Position numbers and translations under genes: made by a program. The notes beneath the pieces were generated by a model. That model made no database searches and had not been told where the DNA came from. It saw only the letters and a program-made list of their open reading frames with translations. From Apostichopus japonicus (taxonomy: Eukaryota; Echinodermata; Holothuroidea; Aspidochirotida; Stichopodidae), in assembly GCF_037975245.1 (NCBI RefSeq), contig NC_092576.1, positions 7,022,501 to 7,084,500 of the forward strand: DNA of 62,000 bases, read 5' to 3'. Numbering within the stretch: position 1 is the stretch's first letter; each line of letters begins with the position of its first letter. Positions 13,701 through 25,830 of the stretch are shown piece by piece.

Positions 13701-14270
13701 GTGCAATTTACTCCATTCCTCACTACTACTAATACTACTACCACCACACACCAGGCTATAAAGATTGTTCAATCCCCTCCTGCCTCTCCCACCGTTACCC
13801 TCACAACGCCATCCCAATTGCACATCTCTTCGTAAAATAAGCTATATCTGTTGACCTATTGCTTTAAGAGGTGTCTTCACTAACGGTAGGCATGCCATAT
13901 CCGGCCTTGGTATATTCACCAATTAAATGAAAATAATGAAAATAGAAAACGACAACAGCTTTGATTGTTATCGCACCATCGCTACAACCAAAACCCCCGA
14001 TCGAGCATTAATCCTGTGAGTAACGCACGCTAGACCGTTGATTAACCCCTTATTAATCCATATATTACCTCCTTCAGAATAACCTGGGTCGGTGTCTTTT
14101 CCTTCAATCTTTTCCTTCAAATCATTGAGAATGTTTTTCACAACACTTATATCATTGCATAGATCCTCACATTGTTGTTTCTTATTGCCGACCAGTGTCT
14201 GCTTGACTTGGGATATCGATGAGTAAATATCTTTACACAATTGTATAGTGGATGTGACTTCACCGGTCAT
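9903..14270 (-). CDS. Gene A: helical / death-fold / six-bladed propeller protein (5 exons)
   Basis: Proposed join on the minus strand: 14270-14069, 13256-12948, 12388-12213, 11717-11657, 10759-9903, giving 534 residues. Reading frame and GT..AG sites agree at every junction (phases 1, 1, 0, 1). Residues 1-67 and 171-229 are predicted helical and may form an MLKL/HeLo-like four-helix bundle. Residues 68-170 look like a death effector domain. Residues 230-249 are a linker and 250-534 an NHL-like propeller. Skipping the phase 1-1 exon would leave a 431-residue protein with the same layout as gene B. I chose the Met at 14270 because A and B both have a Met there while the sequence just upstream differs by one base in frame. 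More 5' exons cannot be excluded. No function is established; a death-domain adaptor or immune sensor is a reasonable guess. Confidence 0.65.
10845..11110. repeat. Purine-rich degenerate minisatellite in gene A intron
   Basis: GGGAGGCA/GGAAGGCA-like units on the plus strand, hence a pyrimidine-rich tract in the transcribed (minus) strand, lying directly upstream of the propeller exon. Confidence 0.8.
11238..11298. repeat. Inverted repeat / hairpin in gene A intron
   Basis: Arms of about 24-25 bp (11238-11262 and 11275-11298; core GTAATCC-CAACAAAT pairing with ATTTGTTGGATTAC) around a 12-base loop. Probably a small palindromic element. Confidence 0.7.
11395..11640. repeat. Purine-rich degenerate minisatellite in gene A intron, second block
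   Basis: GGAGGCA/GGGAGGC units as at 10845-11110, next to the linker exon. Same class as 27365-28420 in gene B. Confidence 0.8.
11657..11717 (-). CDS. Gene A exon 4: short linker exon
   Basis: A 61-base exon, acceptor TTATTTCAG|TGT and donor AGAG|GTATAT. It encodes a polar, proline/serine-rich linker, CYQYRPDNPPSSGTVTDDSR. The TVTD stretch is shared with the longer gene B exon (28428-28554), which supports it as a real exon. Confidence 0.6.
12213..12388 (-). CDS. Gene A exon 3: helical region, possible 4HB helices 3-4
   Basis: A 176-base exon from acceptor TTATAAAG|GA to donor ACAG|GTAGGT. It begins GLLGIVQKTHTDLQKILTDV, then a very basic stretch (KKSQLRKRRKLGK) and a second helix NKSLQEANETLIFAAQ. 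Gene B has the corresponding exon at 29016-29197 with the same phase and the same first residues (G-L-L). The basic cluster is much weaker in B. If the four-helix-bundle idea is right, these are helices 3 and 4 and the death-fold exon falls between the two helix pairs. Confidence 0.65.
12878..12938. repeat. 61-bp direct repeat flanking the death-fold exon, copy 1
   Basis: Begins CCCCCGATCG and includes CTGTGAGTAACGCACGCTAG. It matches 13994-14054 at 60 of 61 positions in the same orientation. A weaker third partial copy (GGTTAATCCTGTGAATAACG) starts near 12708. A GC-rich near-palindrome (TGCACTCGGGC with GCCCTCGTGCA) lies just to the left at 12839-12863. Confidence 0.85.
12948..13256 (-). CDS. 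Gene A exon 2: probable death effector domain cassette
   Basis: A 309-base phase 1-1 exon between acceptor TTCACCACAG|AT and donor GAAG|GTATCT. The protein has six helix-like segments. The last three match the death effector pattern: helix 4 ISLIGSLEQHGIL, helix 5 GESKVDQLEKALRKVNR, helix 6 VAVQHVLRY. Known DEDs read similarly at these points (L-F-x-x-L-E-x-x-G-L-L, then L-x-x-L-L-x-x-I-x-R). The canonical RxDL motif of helix 6 is not conserved. Being symmetric in phase, the exon can be skipped without changing frame. It lies 9 bp from a 61-bp direct repeat and is absent from gene B. Confidence 0.6.
13297..13450. repeat. 55-bp tandem repeat, about 2.5 units
   Basis: GATACCACAGGGCAACGATA starts at 13297 and again at 13352. 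A diverged third unit starts near 13405. It lies in the intron upstream of the death-fold exon. Confidence 0.75.
13994..14054. repeat. 61-bp direct repeat flanking the death-fold exon, copy 2
   Basis: Partner of 12878-12938 with one mismatch. It ends about 15 bp before the exon 1 donor. Confidence 0.85.
14069..14270 (-). CDS. Gene A exon 1: helical region, possible 4HB helices 1-2
   Basis: Sixty-seven codons plus one base, ending at donor GGAG|GTAATA. The residues run as two amphipathic helices: TIQLCKDIYSSISQVKQTL, then KKQQCEDLCNDISVV continuing to LNDLKEKIEG. The spacing x-L-C-x-x-I, K-K-Q-x-C-x-x-L, V-x-x-I-L-x-x-L resembles the N-terminal four-helix bundle of MLKL and related HeLo-type domains. 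That is my inference from pattern only. The exon frame stays open upstream to a possible acceptor (14302 or 14314), so part of an upstream coding exon could join here. Confidence 0.6.
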
Positions 14271-14710
14271 CCTGACTATTCTGTACACTTGTCGAAGGTC
14301 TCTGAAAATTAAACTGAAATGTTGAAAGAATAATATTCTACAATTACATAGCAATTTCTAGTGGCGTCAATCTGAATGATTATCCGTTACGTCGGTAGCA
14401 ATACAATATTAGTGTCACGTATATTAAGTGCCAATTTGATTAAAAGACAAGGCCAAACAGTCAATTAAGCAAATAAACAATCAAAAGAAGACCCCCTCCC
14501 CCCGTTAGTTCAATCAAACGAATAATTTTAAATTAGATCCATGGAGCCAAGTATGAACTTGCATCTTTTGTTTCACCTGTGAAAAAAAATACTTGAAAGA
14601 TACCTTTCTCGACTTTAGTAAAAACCTTTCGATTTGAATTTAAGGCATGTAAATGCTACCCCTTATTCTGTTTAACGGATCTCTGCAATATGTTTCTGAG
14701 CAGAAAAACA

Positions 14711-14880
14711 AAGGGGTAAGGTAAGGGAGTAAGAGGGTAAAGGATGTAAGAGGGTAATGGAGTAAGGGAATAATGAAGTAAGGGAGTAAGGGAATAAGGG
14801 ATTAAGGGAGTAAGGGATGTAAGGGAGTAAGACAGTGAGGGGGTAAGTTGGTAAGGGAGTAAAGGATGTAAGGGGGTAAT
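14711..14880. repeat. (GGGAGTAA)n degenerate minisatellite
   Basis: GGGAGTAA, GGGATGTAA and GGGGGTAA units. The corresponding place in duplication copy B (about 30090-30130) has only a short purine-rich stretch, so the array expanded in copy A. Confidence 0.85.
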
Positions 14881-15039
14881 GTTTAACGTTAAAAAATTAA
14901 CCGGTTAAGAGTTAATATTTGTTTGATGGAACGGAAAGACTGGCAAAGAACGCAAACTACCACGACTACAGAAGAGTTTTTTTTTCTTAATACAAGCTGT
15001 AAGAAATCACTTGTTACATTTTCAAGCATATTACATTCC

Positions 15040-17400
15040 ATATGATGCAAACTGTAAACTATTGATAATCAAAAGTATTCTTTAACAACTACATAGTGTA
15101 GTCTAGTAATATTTAGGATGTTGATCGGCAAACACTACACTGAAAAAGTAAATTCCACACGAATTGTATAGTAAAAGCAAAATCATGTTACGTTCGAAAT
15201 CCCATTTTGCATACATGAAAAAAATGGAACCAACAAAAATCAACACCTACAACAACAAAAGAACAAACAACAGCAGCAAGAACAACTGAAAACAACAACA
15301 ACAACAAACATTGAGAGCAACATTAACTAAATAAATTTTGGCTATTGAAACATGTTTAAGCAACAATAGTCTCCTTCAAAATATACACAACAGTCAGACA
15401 GTAGCAAGTTTACTATATATAAATATTATGAATTTTTGAGGGAATGCACTTACTAAACCACCATAGGGAATCAACAAGGTGTACTGGAAAATAATGTCAC
15501 TGGAAATCCGGGGGAAACAAATGCCTTGATACACATATTTTCATACTGAACATCTGGACAGAACCGAAAGGGTCAATGTTCAACGTTTGGTACTATCCAG
15601 CCATGTACATGGAAATATATACAAGACAAATTAAATGACTAAACTTATATTCCGGTAGTACCCTAAAACATCAGTATCAATCTCACAGAATGGTACCGTA
15701 CCAACCACACTAAGATAACTGTGTACAGCTCCTTTATAGGAGATTCAAAATCATTAATGATCAACTTGCTCTATCTGTACATAGACTGAACGATCTCCCC
15801 GCGGGTTATGATAACTGGATATGGGATTACAAACATTAACATGAAATCTGTCCACGAGATGTCTGTGTTGGTTGATCACAAACAATCTACGTGTTTCACT
15901 TTATCCATGCCAGTTCCTGAATATAGAGACAGTACTTATAAGACATGTAATCTAGTTAATTATTATAAACAAGTAGACCAGAAAATGCAATCTGATAGAC
16001 ATATACTTTGAAATACAATCTTATAGAAACTTTTCAGAGTGAAAATCTGATTATATTGGTATAACTGATAATCCCATGTTATGTTACTGTATTTTCACTA
16101 TATGCTACATATTCAATTCATGTACTTATTAAGAATACACACATGGTGACCATTCATTGATACCATTCGCATAAAGTTAATCTCTGCTTCACCACATTCG
16201 TTACCAGCCCAGAATACCATTTGCATTTGCCAGCGTTCACCGACACTTCCAAGATACAAATTGAAACTATTAAAAAAAACATCAACTTATACGTTATTTT
16301 TCAGAAAATGGTATTCTTATGGACTGCAAGAACTTTCCGTTTTATCCCCCAAAAGGGTTATAGAATCATTTTAACTTTTACGGTTTCCACTTTTCCATCA
16401 TACCTAGATTAAGTCTGTAATAATTGCAACAAACAGCAAATAGTTACCATTTGATAAATATGCAGATGTACAAAGGATACATCCCTACATATCTAATTTG
16501 GCACCTGTTGTAGCTATATTATGCACAATATGCATCGCAGTGTACAGTACCATTTAGGTATACAATTTAAATGATTTTCAGAGAGGAGGGGTATCATACC
16601 CCAAACTCCACTAGAATGTTCGGTATATTTGTAATGTTAGCAATTACAACTAGTTTGCACCCCCTTCAAATGATCCCCCCTCCCCCGTCCCCTTTCAGCT
16701 TTGAGCTGGATCTGCCACTGTTGAACAGTGTTGCCACTGGCCCAGCTAAGCAACAGTAGTAGCCTATTGTACTATAAGTACTAGTTTAAATATCCTTCTT
16801 TATTGGGCTTTATTGGAAACACGTATTCATGTCTTGTTGTATACACCTTGTCACATATGAAATATGTGTTAATTTGTATGATTGTTATTATTAAAGCTTA
16901 TGGCCTAAACGTACATTTAGTATCAGGCCTAGATGTTAGGGGTGTATAAAGCAGTCAATTGTTCAAGTTTATATTTAATTTCCATACTAACAATTATCTG
17001 TATACTTCCGGCTAAGCTCTGAAGTTCTGAAGTAACTCGGAATGAAACATGGTCATAAACCACTCTGTGTGATTTCAATACTGTTGACGCCATCCAGAAA
17101 AACCTAGAGGTTTCATCACACAGTGAATCCGCGTACCAATCATGTACGGTAATGTGTAGCATGTACGGTTACTGCATTACCCTCCCATTGCTCATTGTGA
17201 TTTACTCAACTAGTATATGATGACTCAGGTCAACACACAAAGCAACACAAAGCAACTTAAATGTAATTTTTAAACTTCTATCAATAATATCAGTATCAAA
17301 AAAGAGTAACTGAAACTTGGCTCAACACTAATTATACTGTTTCAATGTTTAGAAAACTGCTTCTAAATGAAAGCATAATGACAGAGAAACAGGCAGAGAC
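15040..17400. other. No gene recognised
   Basis: AT-rich with CAACAA-type simple sequence near 15240-15310. Short frames only, none with a recognisable domain. Confidence 0.55.
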
Positions 17401-17429
17401 GGAGGTGTAGCATTGTAATTTAACAATAC

Positions 17430-18905
17430 GTACACTAATTGTGATGTAAATATTGAGTTAATTTGTACAACATTTGAACACAATTTTTGTACAAGTTGAC
17501 TCAGGTAACAGGAATACTTTTATTGGTGTGATTTATAAAATCCCCAGTTCAAACTGTGCGTTGTTTATTGAAGAGCTTGAAAAACTATTATTTTGTTTGC
17601 GTGCAACCTTCAAAAATAAAGATAGTTATACCTACATTATGGGGTATTTTAATATCAATTTAATAGACCAGGATGACCGTACAATCAATATTTTAAATGC
17701 AATGGCTTCACATGGCTTTTCCCCACAATTGACAAACCGACAAGAATAACTGAGCACTCTGCAACATTGCTTGATAATATCTTTACAAACGACCTCAGTT
17801 CTAAACCTACATCTGCATCCCTAGTTCACGATATAAGTGACCATTTTCCGATCTTCTTAAGTGCTACTAGTGCAACGAAGGCTGATTCATTAAAAAACAT
17901 CCCTCAGTGGAAGCGTTTATTTGCTAATGCTAGTATTGCTTCAAATAGTCATGAACTACGGTAATGTGATTGGTTTGATATAATGACTTACGCAAACGTT
18001 GAGGAGTGTTGTAACGCTTTTATTAATGTTGTAACTTCTTCAATACACAAACAAGCCTTGTCCTCTTAAAAGAATTCGCAACCATCAACAGGGAATTACA
18101 TCTTGGCTAACGCCGGGTTTGCTAAAATCTATAAAACGTAAAAATACCTTATACCGAAAATATGTCAGTAATTTTTGTGACAGAAGAAAACAAAAATATA
18201 CCATTTATAGGAACAAATTGAATAATATAATCGAAAGGTTAGACGTGACCATTTTCGCGAACAAATCAAGTCTAACGTTAATAATGTCAAGAAAACATGG
18301 GACGTGATCAATACTTTATTGAAGAAAAAAAGTAATAAATCAAATATTTGTCATATTATGACCGATACGGGGAAATCTAGTGACCCATCATTGGTCCATC
18401 ATTGGCCAGTAAAATAAGTAAAAATAACAATCCTAACTATTCGACTTTTGTAGGGATTGTTTATAATGAAAATGCAATGTTCCTCACTCCCACTGACCCT
18501 TATGATGTTTTAAAGATAATTCGTTCAATGCCAAGCGGGAAGAACCCGGGCATTGACCAGATTTCATCTGATATTTTAAAAGCAAGTGCTTATTCTATTG
18601 CAGGTTTTGTTGCCCATATGTTTAATGTTTCTATAGAAACTGGTGATTTCCTGACAAGCTAAAAATTGCCATGGTGATTCCAATATTTAAGGCGGGCGAT
18701 CCTAGCTTAGTTAATAATAACAGTCCAATACTTCCTGTACTTTCTAAAGTATTGGAAAAATTAATGCATAACAGAATTTCAGTTTTCCTTAGTAAATACA
18801 ACATTCTTTGTAATAATCACTATGGCTTCCGTAAGACACAATCTACGTGTATGGCTCTTGCAAGTGTTGTTAATAAGGTAACATATGCCTTGATAATAAA
18901 ATATA
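17430..18905 (+). pseudogene. CR1/jockey-type LINE remnant (endonuclease end plus RT start)
   Basis: Several frames carry consecutive parts of one LINE protein. The C-terminal endonuclease appears as GVIYKIPSSN, IMGYFNINLIDQDD and, after a frame change, HSATLLDNIFTN and DISDHFPIF. Then comes a linker (KRKNTLYRKYVSNFCDRRKQ), and then the RT fingers with PSGKNPGIDQISSDILKASA, MVIPIFKAGD and LSKVLEKLMHNRISVFL up to YGFRKTQST. In the endonuclease G-D-F-N motif the Asp is Tyr (GYFN). The catalytic F-A-D-D is missing because the copy is cut at about 18905 by a G-rich dispersed repeat. Several frameshifts; dead. Confidence 0.8.
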
Positions 18906-19030
18906 TTCTATTCAGGGGCGTATCCAGGATTTTTTAACCGGGGGGGGGGGGCGAATTACTATCTAAGCGGAGCACCACCATCGGTTGGCGCGCAGCGTAC
19001 AAGACAAGAGCCCAAGGGCACTGTGGTTCC
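18906..19030. repeat. Dispersed G-rich repeat (SINE/MITE-like) interrupting the LINE
   Basis: Begins AGGGGCGTATCCAGG, followed by an 11-G run and GCGGAGCACCACCATCGG. The GCGGAGC...TTGGCGC block recurs, reverse-complemented, at 42321-42357 and 43031-43068. The right boundary is not clear. Confidence 0.55.
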
Positions 19031-20370
19031 TTGCGTAGGGGTATATGACAATACTCATAATATTATCAAGCAAGATTGGGCTCAAATAGTCCAAGTAATT
19101 GTGGTCCTACATGTACCCATAAAGTAACCAACACTATAGCCAACACTTTGATGATCACAAATTGTGATCAGATTTTTGATCAAAAGGCACTTTTGAGATC
19201 TAAATATGGCGTCGAAAATGTACGAAATATAAGGTCACCTACAAGCGGGTCAACAGATATGATAACATTGGTGACCTCAGATGACATGACCTTTAAGTTT
19301 GAAAATGTTCCACCATCCCATTCGCACCTTGTCCCAAAATATCAGCCGTGTCACACCTTAGCATTGGGATTTAATTGCATTAAATGTCTAAAAACTACCA
19401 CCAAATATTGTTTCTGACCCAGGGCCCCAAAGGTATAAATCCAGCCAGTAAAATCCTTAAAAATGTCCATTGCATCTCCGGCATAAACAAAACAAGAAAA
19501 GAACGTATTATTGTTATCAGTACTCAATGTAAAGTTTTAACTATTTTGTTAATATGTAACAATCGGGTGAAGGTTAGCCAGGTGGGAGATTTTTCCAGTG
19601 GCACTACCGCTCCATACTGTCCTCCCATATCATGCTTTAAAGCACTCATACTGTCAGTATGGACAATTCCCAACCTTTCTCTAAGTGTAGCATATATACT
19701 GCTCGTACTGTCACTAGGAATTCCTTGAAAGTTGGACACGAAAGTACGGTATTGAAACATACAAAACAAAAATGTTCTTAACTGGTTGTGGAGTTGATGT
19801 TTCCACGGGATTGTATGTCTATGCACAAGTCAATAATGCTTAGTTGTTGATAAGGGAATATGCAGTATTTTGTGTTATTATTATGCAGTTCCTGGAAGCT
19901 TTGGCTCAGCACATATTGCTCATACCATAAACTTGTTCATGCGAAGGAAATGCAGTTATTATTTTCCTTCCAAACTGAATTTCTTAAGTTAGAATATAAC
20001 GATAGCACCGAGGCGCGCAAATTTAGGGAGGAGTTAACGAGCCGAGAAATATCAAAATTGCTACATATATTCGTTTTCTTGGGAAAGAAGGACAATTAGC
20101 AGCATCCAATTCGTCATAAGTCAATCAGCCAATCAGTTTCCCATTATTTTTTTGCTTGTTAGAGGTTGTTTCCTATACCGCAAAGAAAAATTATGTAAAA
20201 CGGTTTTCACATTTAATGTACTGGTCATCTTACGAGAACGCTAGAATGAGCTTATAGTGTTAATGTCACATTGTGAAAAACCTTTTCTTTCTGTAGGCAT
20301 AACAGATGCATCTAACTCTATAATCTTTGCAAAATTTTGATAATAAAACATTTATTGCATACAACTGATC
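19031..20370. other. No gene recognised; frames open on both strands near 19.4-19.8 kb
   Basis: Frames of 100-114 codons overlap on opposite strands at 19384-19826, without recognisable domains. A TGACCTCAGATGACATGACC phrase at 19273-19292 recalls the DR1-type repeat at 8550-9320. Confidence 0.5.
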
Positions 20371-20373
20371 CTT

Positions 20374-20644
20374 TATCTAATAACAGTAGTATCATTTCGG
20401 TGATAATATTTTCAGATTCGTGTATTAAAAAGGATTTATGTGAATAAACGTTACCAAGGTTTTGTTTGCTATTTTGAGGGTCGTTCATAATTTTGAAATC
20501 AATGTTTATATATATATCTAATAACAGTAGTATCATTTCGGTGATAATATTTTCAGATTCGTGTATTAAAAAGGATTTATGTGAATAAACGTTACCAAGG
20601 TTTTGTTTGCTATTTTGAGGGTCGTTCATAATTTTGAAATCAAT

Positions 20645-20655
<11 letters not shown>
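20374..20655. repeat. 141-bp tandem duplication
   Basis: Two near-identical units (20374-20514 and 20515-20655) starting TATCTAATAACAGTAG. Each ends in a TATATA run, and the second leads into a long (AT)n. Confidence 0.95.

Positions 20656-20716
<61 letters not shown>
20646..20716. repeat. (AT)n microsatellite
   Basis: Uninterrupted TA dinucleotide run following the 141-bp duplication. Confidence 0.95.
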
Positions 20717-20974
20717 TAATCCCTATTTACTTTTTATTGCTGGTTGTTCTATTCATTCCTAGTTTAAAAAATTCACAAAAAAAAATTGCTGGTTGTTCTA
20801 ATCATTCCTAGTTTAAAAAAAAGAAAAGAAATTCACTCATGCTTATCACTATTGTCGTCTTCGGATGTATATTAGCCCTTGTATTTAATTGATCTTGTAC
20901 AATTGCCTGACGATGGAGTGGTGACCACTCCGAAATATAGCAGTATGTGTTGTTAAAAATATTCGCTTGTTTAT

Positions 20975-20976
<2 letters not shown>

Positions 20977-21063
<87 letters not shown>
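20977..21063. repeat. (AT)n microsatellite
   Basis: TA dinucleotide run. It opens long Tyr-Ile frames on both strands that are not genes. Confidence 0.95.
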
Positions 21064-21066
<3 letters not shown>

Positions 21067-21110
21067 CCCGGGGATTCGGGTGACCTAGGTATGAGCCAAT
21101 ATATAGGCCA

Positions 21111-21188
21111 CCTGAGGGGTAGAAAGGAACAAAACTCAGAGCAAAATGAATAGTACAGCAACACAATGTCATATGGTATATCAATGTG
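21111..21188. repeat. 78-bp direct repeat, copy 1
   Basis: CCTGAGGGGTAGAAAGGAAC and onward, matching 21983-22060 with two differences. The 794 bp between them shows no gene. Confidence 0.9.
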
Positions 21189-21982
21189 TATTTACAACCC
21201 TTTAATCTAGAACATAATTGTCCTTTACAGCTCTCTTCAATATCATATCAACCTCAGTGCAACATCATGAATTTATTGATAACAGATAAATCTAATCAAT
21301 CTACAGATAACACTCACGCATAGACCAACAAACATATCCACCAAACTAACTGACATGACCCACACAGCTGCACACAGAAGTGTTAATATTTATTCTAACA
21401 TATTTATCCTCTGCGCCCCCCTAGACTAGCAACTTTTCCCTGCATGAACTAGGGAGCTAGCTTACGACTTATTATTAAAACAAAGGTTTCAATATAGTTG
21501 TACCCACACACTACCACTGCAATGGCAGTATACAGCTAATAAGAAAAATATCTCTATCTGGTATAGGATTGCCATGGTAACCTAAACAGTTCCACCAATC
21601 CTGTGCACCCAGATCTCTCTAGGGGGTCTATCCTATGCAGCCTGCTGTGCAGCTACTTTAATCAACCCCTCTTCCAATAGAACAATCCATCTAATTAGTC
21701 TATGCAGCACAGGATATACCTGCTAAGTAATTCGACACCATGGAACCACCCCGTTCCTGGGCGTAGCTGCAGTGGCTTCACCATATCAATTAACAATGTA
21801 CCATACAGGTAACATACAGCTTAAGGCTACATTAAGAACATATGAAACTACTATAAAAGCTGCACTTCAATGTCTTGACATTTCTATTGAATGCTACCAT
21901 GAATACAGGTAAGAATACATCAGTTAGATCCTTAAACTATTAAAGACAAGAGTAATATGTAAAATAAAGTAAAAAGAACATA

Positions 21983-22060
21983 CCTGAGGGGTAGAAAGGA
22001 ACAAAACTCAGAGCAAAATGAAGAGTGCAGCAACACAATGTCATATGGTATATCAATGTG
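21983..22060. repeat. 78-bp direct repeat, copy 2
   Basis: Partner of 21111-21188. Confidence 0.9.
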
Positions 22061-22175
22061 CCACTGCATGAGGTGTCATTTTCCCCTAACCTCTGAATGA
22101 TGGCTGTACCACTCTCTGTGAAGGTAATCCAATAAAATTTATAGGGGCCTCTGTTTTGTTTAAATCATGTTCCTA

Positions 22176-23854
<1,679 letters not shown>

Positions 23855-24234
23855 ATTATAAATATATATATACTTCAGGATCAGACCTTAATTTGTTTTA
23901 CTATTATATTACTCTAGTACTCTCAACGTAGGAATCTGATCCGGATGATATTTTGCATCAAGACTCTATACAATAATTGTGTTTCTCAATCGATGGATCA
24001 GACCAAGATAATAATACTACTGTTTTATTCGTGACAAATAAGGGACGAGGGTTTCATGTGTTTGCCCTAAAATCCGAAGTTTTGTTTACAGGATCACACA
24101 ATAATTGAATGTGTCTTCGATCCTCCAGGAGGGGATTTTTCGTCTGCTTTACATATAAGCCGACGCACTAGTCGTAGCAAAATCACTCGAATGACAACTG
24201 GAGTCGACAAAAACAACAAAGATATATATTTTGT

Positions 24235-24690
24235 TTGGTCAAGCCGTTAACTCTTATAAAGAAAGATATAAAAAACAGATAATGATACGAAACTGCTTAT
24301 AGGTAAAATGTAGAAGTTTGAAAACCTTAAAAGGCAACTGCAATACGATAAATTCTTTTTTTTTTGCAAACCCTTATAAAGAAAGATAATGATAGCAAAC
24401 TGTGTAGGTAAAATGTAAAAGTTTGAAATTTTTTTGTGTTTTTTTGTTTTGTTTATTTTTTTGTGTTTTGGCAAACCCTTATAAAGAAAGTTATAAAGAA
24501 AGATAATGATATGCAAACTGCTTACTAGGTAAAATGTAGTTTGAAAACCTTAAGACAACTGCAATACGATACAGTCTTTTTTCTGCAAACCCTTATTAAG
24601 AAAGTTATAAAGAAAGATAATTATATGCAAACTGCTTACTAGGTAAAATGTAAAAGTTTGAAAACCTTAGGGCAATTGTAATGAGATAAA
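24235..24690. repeat. Degenerate ~150-bp tandem repeat, about 4 units
   Basis: Same unit as 7085-8095 (CTTATAAAGAAAG, then GATAATGAT, GCAAACTGC, GGTAAAATGTA). Fewer copies than in duplication copy A. Confidence 0.85.
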
Positions 24691-25069
24691 GTCAAGTGTT
24701 TGGTGTCAAAGGAGATCCCTGGGGTTTTAAATATTGAGAAATTCTGAGCATTTTAAGATATAATGCAGTATTTCTGATTACCCTGACGTGGTATCAACTT
24801 TCAGGAATAACTAATTAGGTTCTTAAAAATGCAAATATTTTTCAATTGCATAACAAACAATTGATATCAATTACGAACTGACCAAGTTGTCCTGTACACC
24901 ATGTCTTTGCACAAAATGTCATGCTGAAACCAAAGCTTATTACTGACCACATCCCTAACTAAGAAGATAGGTTTTAGGGATTGAGTTCTGCTGGCCTTTA
25001 ACAACCATTGACTTGAAGCAAATTAGAAGTCTCAACTTGAAAAACAACATTACCCAGCTACAGTACTTT

Positions 25070-25830
25070 TAAGGAATTAACATTTCACCACTGCTGACTT
25101 TGAAGGCATTTCACCTTTAAAAAGAATTACTGGTTTTTTTTACTCATTGTAGGAAATTTATATGCCAATATTACATCTGATCAAACCCTTATGATGTCAT
25201 GTTTAAAATTTCCAGAGTGTAACCTCTTCTGAACCCAAATAACCTGAGCCCTCCACCACAAAAAATAACAGGGTTCTGGTACTCATTAAAGAAAAGCCAC
25301 AGCCATACGCACCAGCTACTGCGGTTTTCTATCTGGAAATACCACATTTTCATAGTGTTTAAGTTTTGAAACCTGGTGACCTTAATGAGCTCTGACATAC
25401 ATCAAAGTGTGTAGAAACTATACAATACACAAGGCTATCATACCATGCATATATGAGGGCCTTTCATGTTCTGGTTCTGGAGATATAGCACTTTTTGATA
25501 TATTACATTTTGACCTCTGCTGGCCGAAAATGACCTTTGACCTCGATCGAAAACAATACGGCTCGCTGGACCAATTACAGGAAGTCCTTTTGCCAAATAT
25601 AGGAACTAAATAGGTGATCTTCCTTGAGGTATCATGCATGTTTACATGATTTTCACACTGTTTCCGTCGGTTGACCTCACATCACATTTGACATTCATGA
25701 AAACACTGCAGATTTTCACCTCACCAACGACAAGCTACACACCAAGTTGAACTTCCGGCAACTTTTACTTCTTGAGATATTGTGTAAACAAAGTTTGCAG
25801 ACTTCGACCCATGCTGACCTTTGATCAATA
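25070..25830. repeat. Dispersed repeat rich in TGACCTTTGACCT motifs
   Basis: Counterpart of 8550-9320. It includes TGACCTCTGCTGGCC followed by ATGACCTTTGACCTCGATCG near 25510-25550, the clearest DR1-like example in the window. Confidence 0.6.

Larger units (their letters stand above)
6755..15035. repeat. Segmental duplication, copy A
   Basis: From CTTCAGGATCAGACCTTAAT at 6755 to about 15035 the order and sequence of blocks parallel 23875-30303. The blocks are a 150-bp satellite, DR1-type repeats, propeller exon, pyrimidine-rich intron, linker exon, helical exons and upstream flank. Copy A is about 8.3 kb and copy B about 6.4 kb. The excess in A comes mainly from more satellite units, the extra exon region (about 12660-14054) and a GGGAGTAA array at 14711-14880. 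Confidence 0.85.

Noticed and set aside
19384-19826. Overlapping 100-114-codon frames on opposite strands
   Set aside because: No recognisable domain and no supporting paralog. An exon on the minus strand with an acceptor near 19733 is possible but unsupported.
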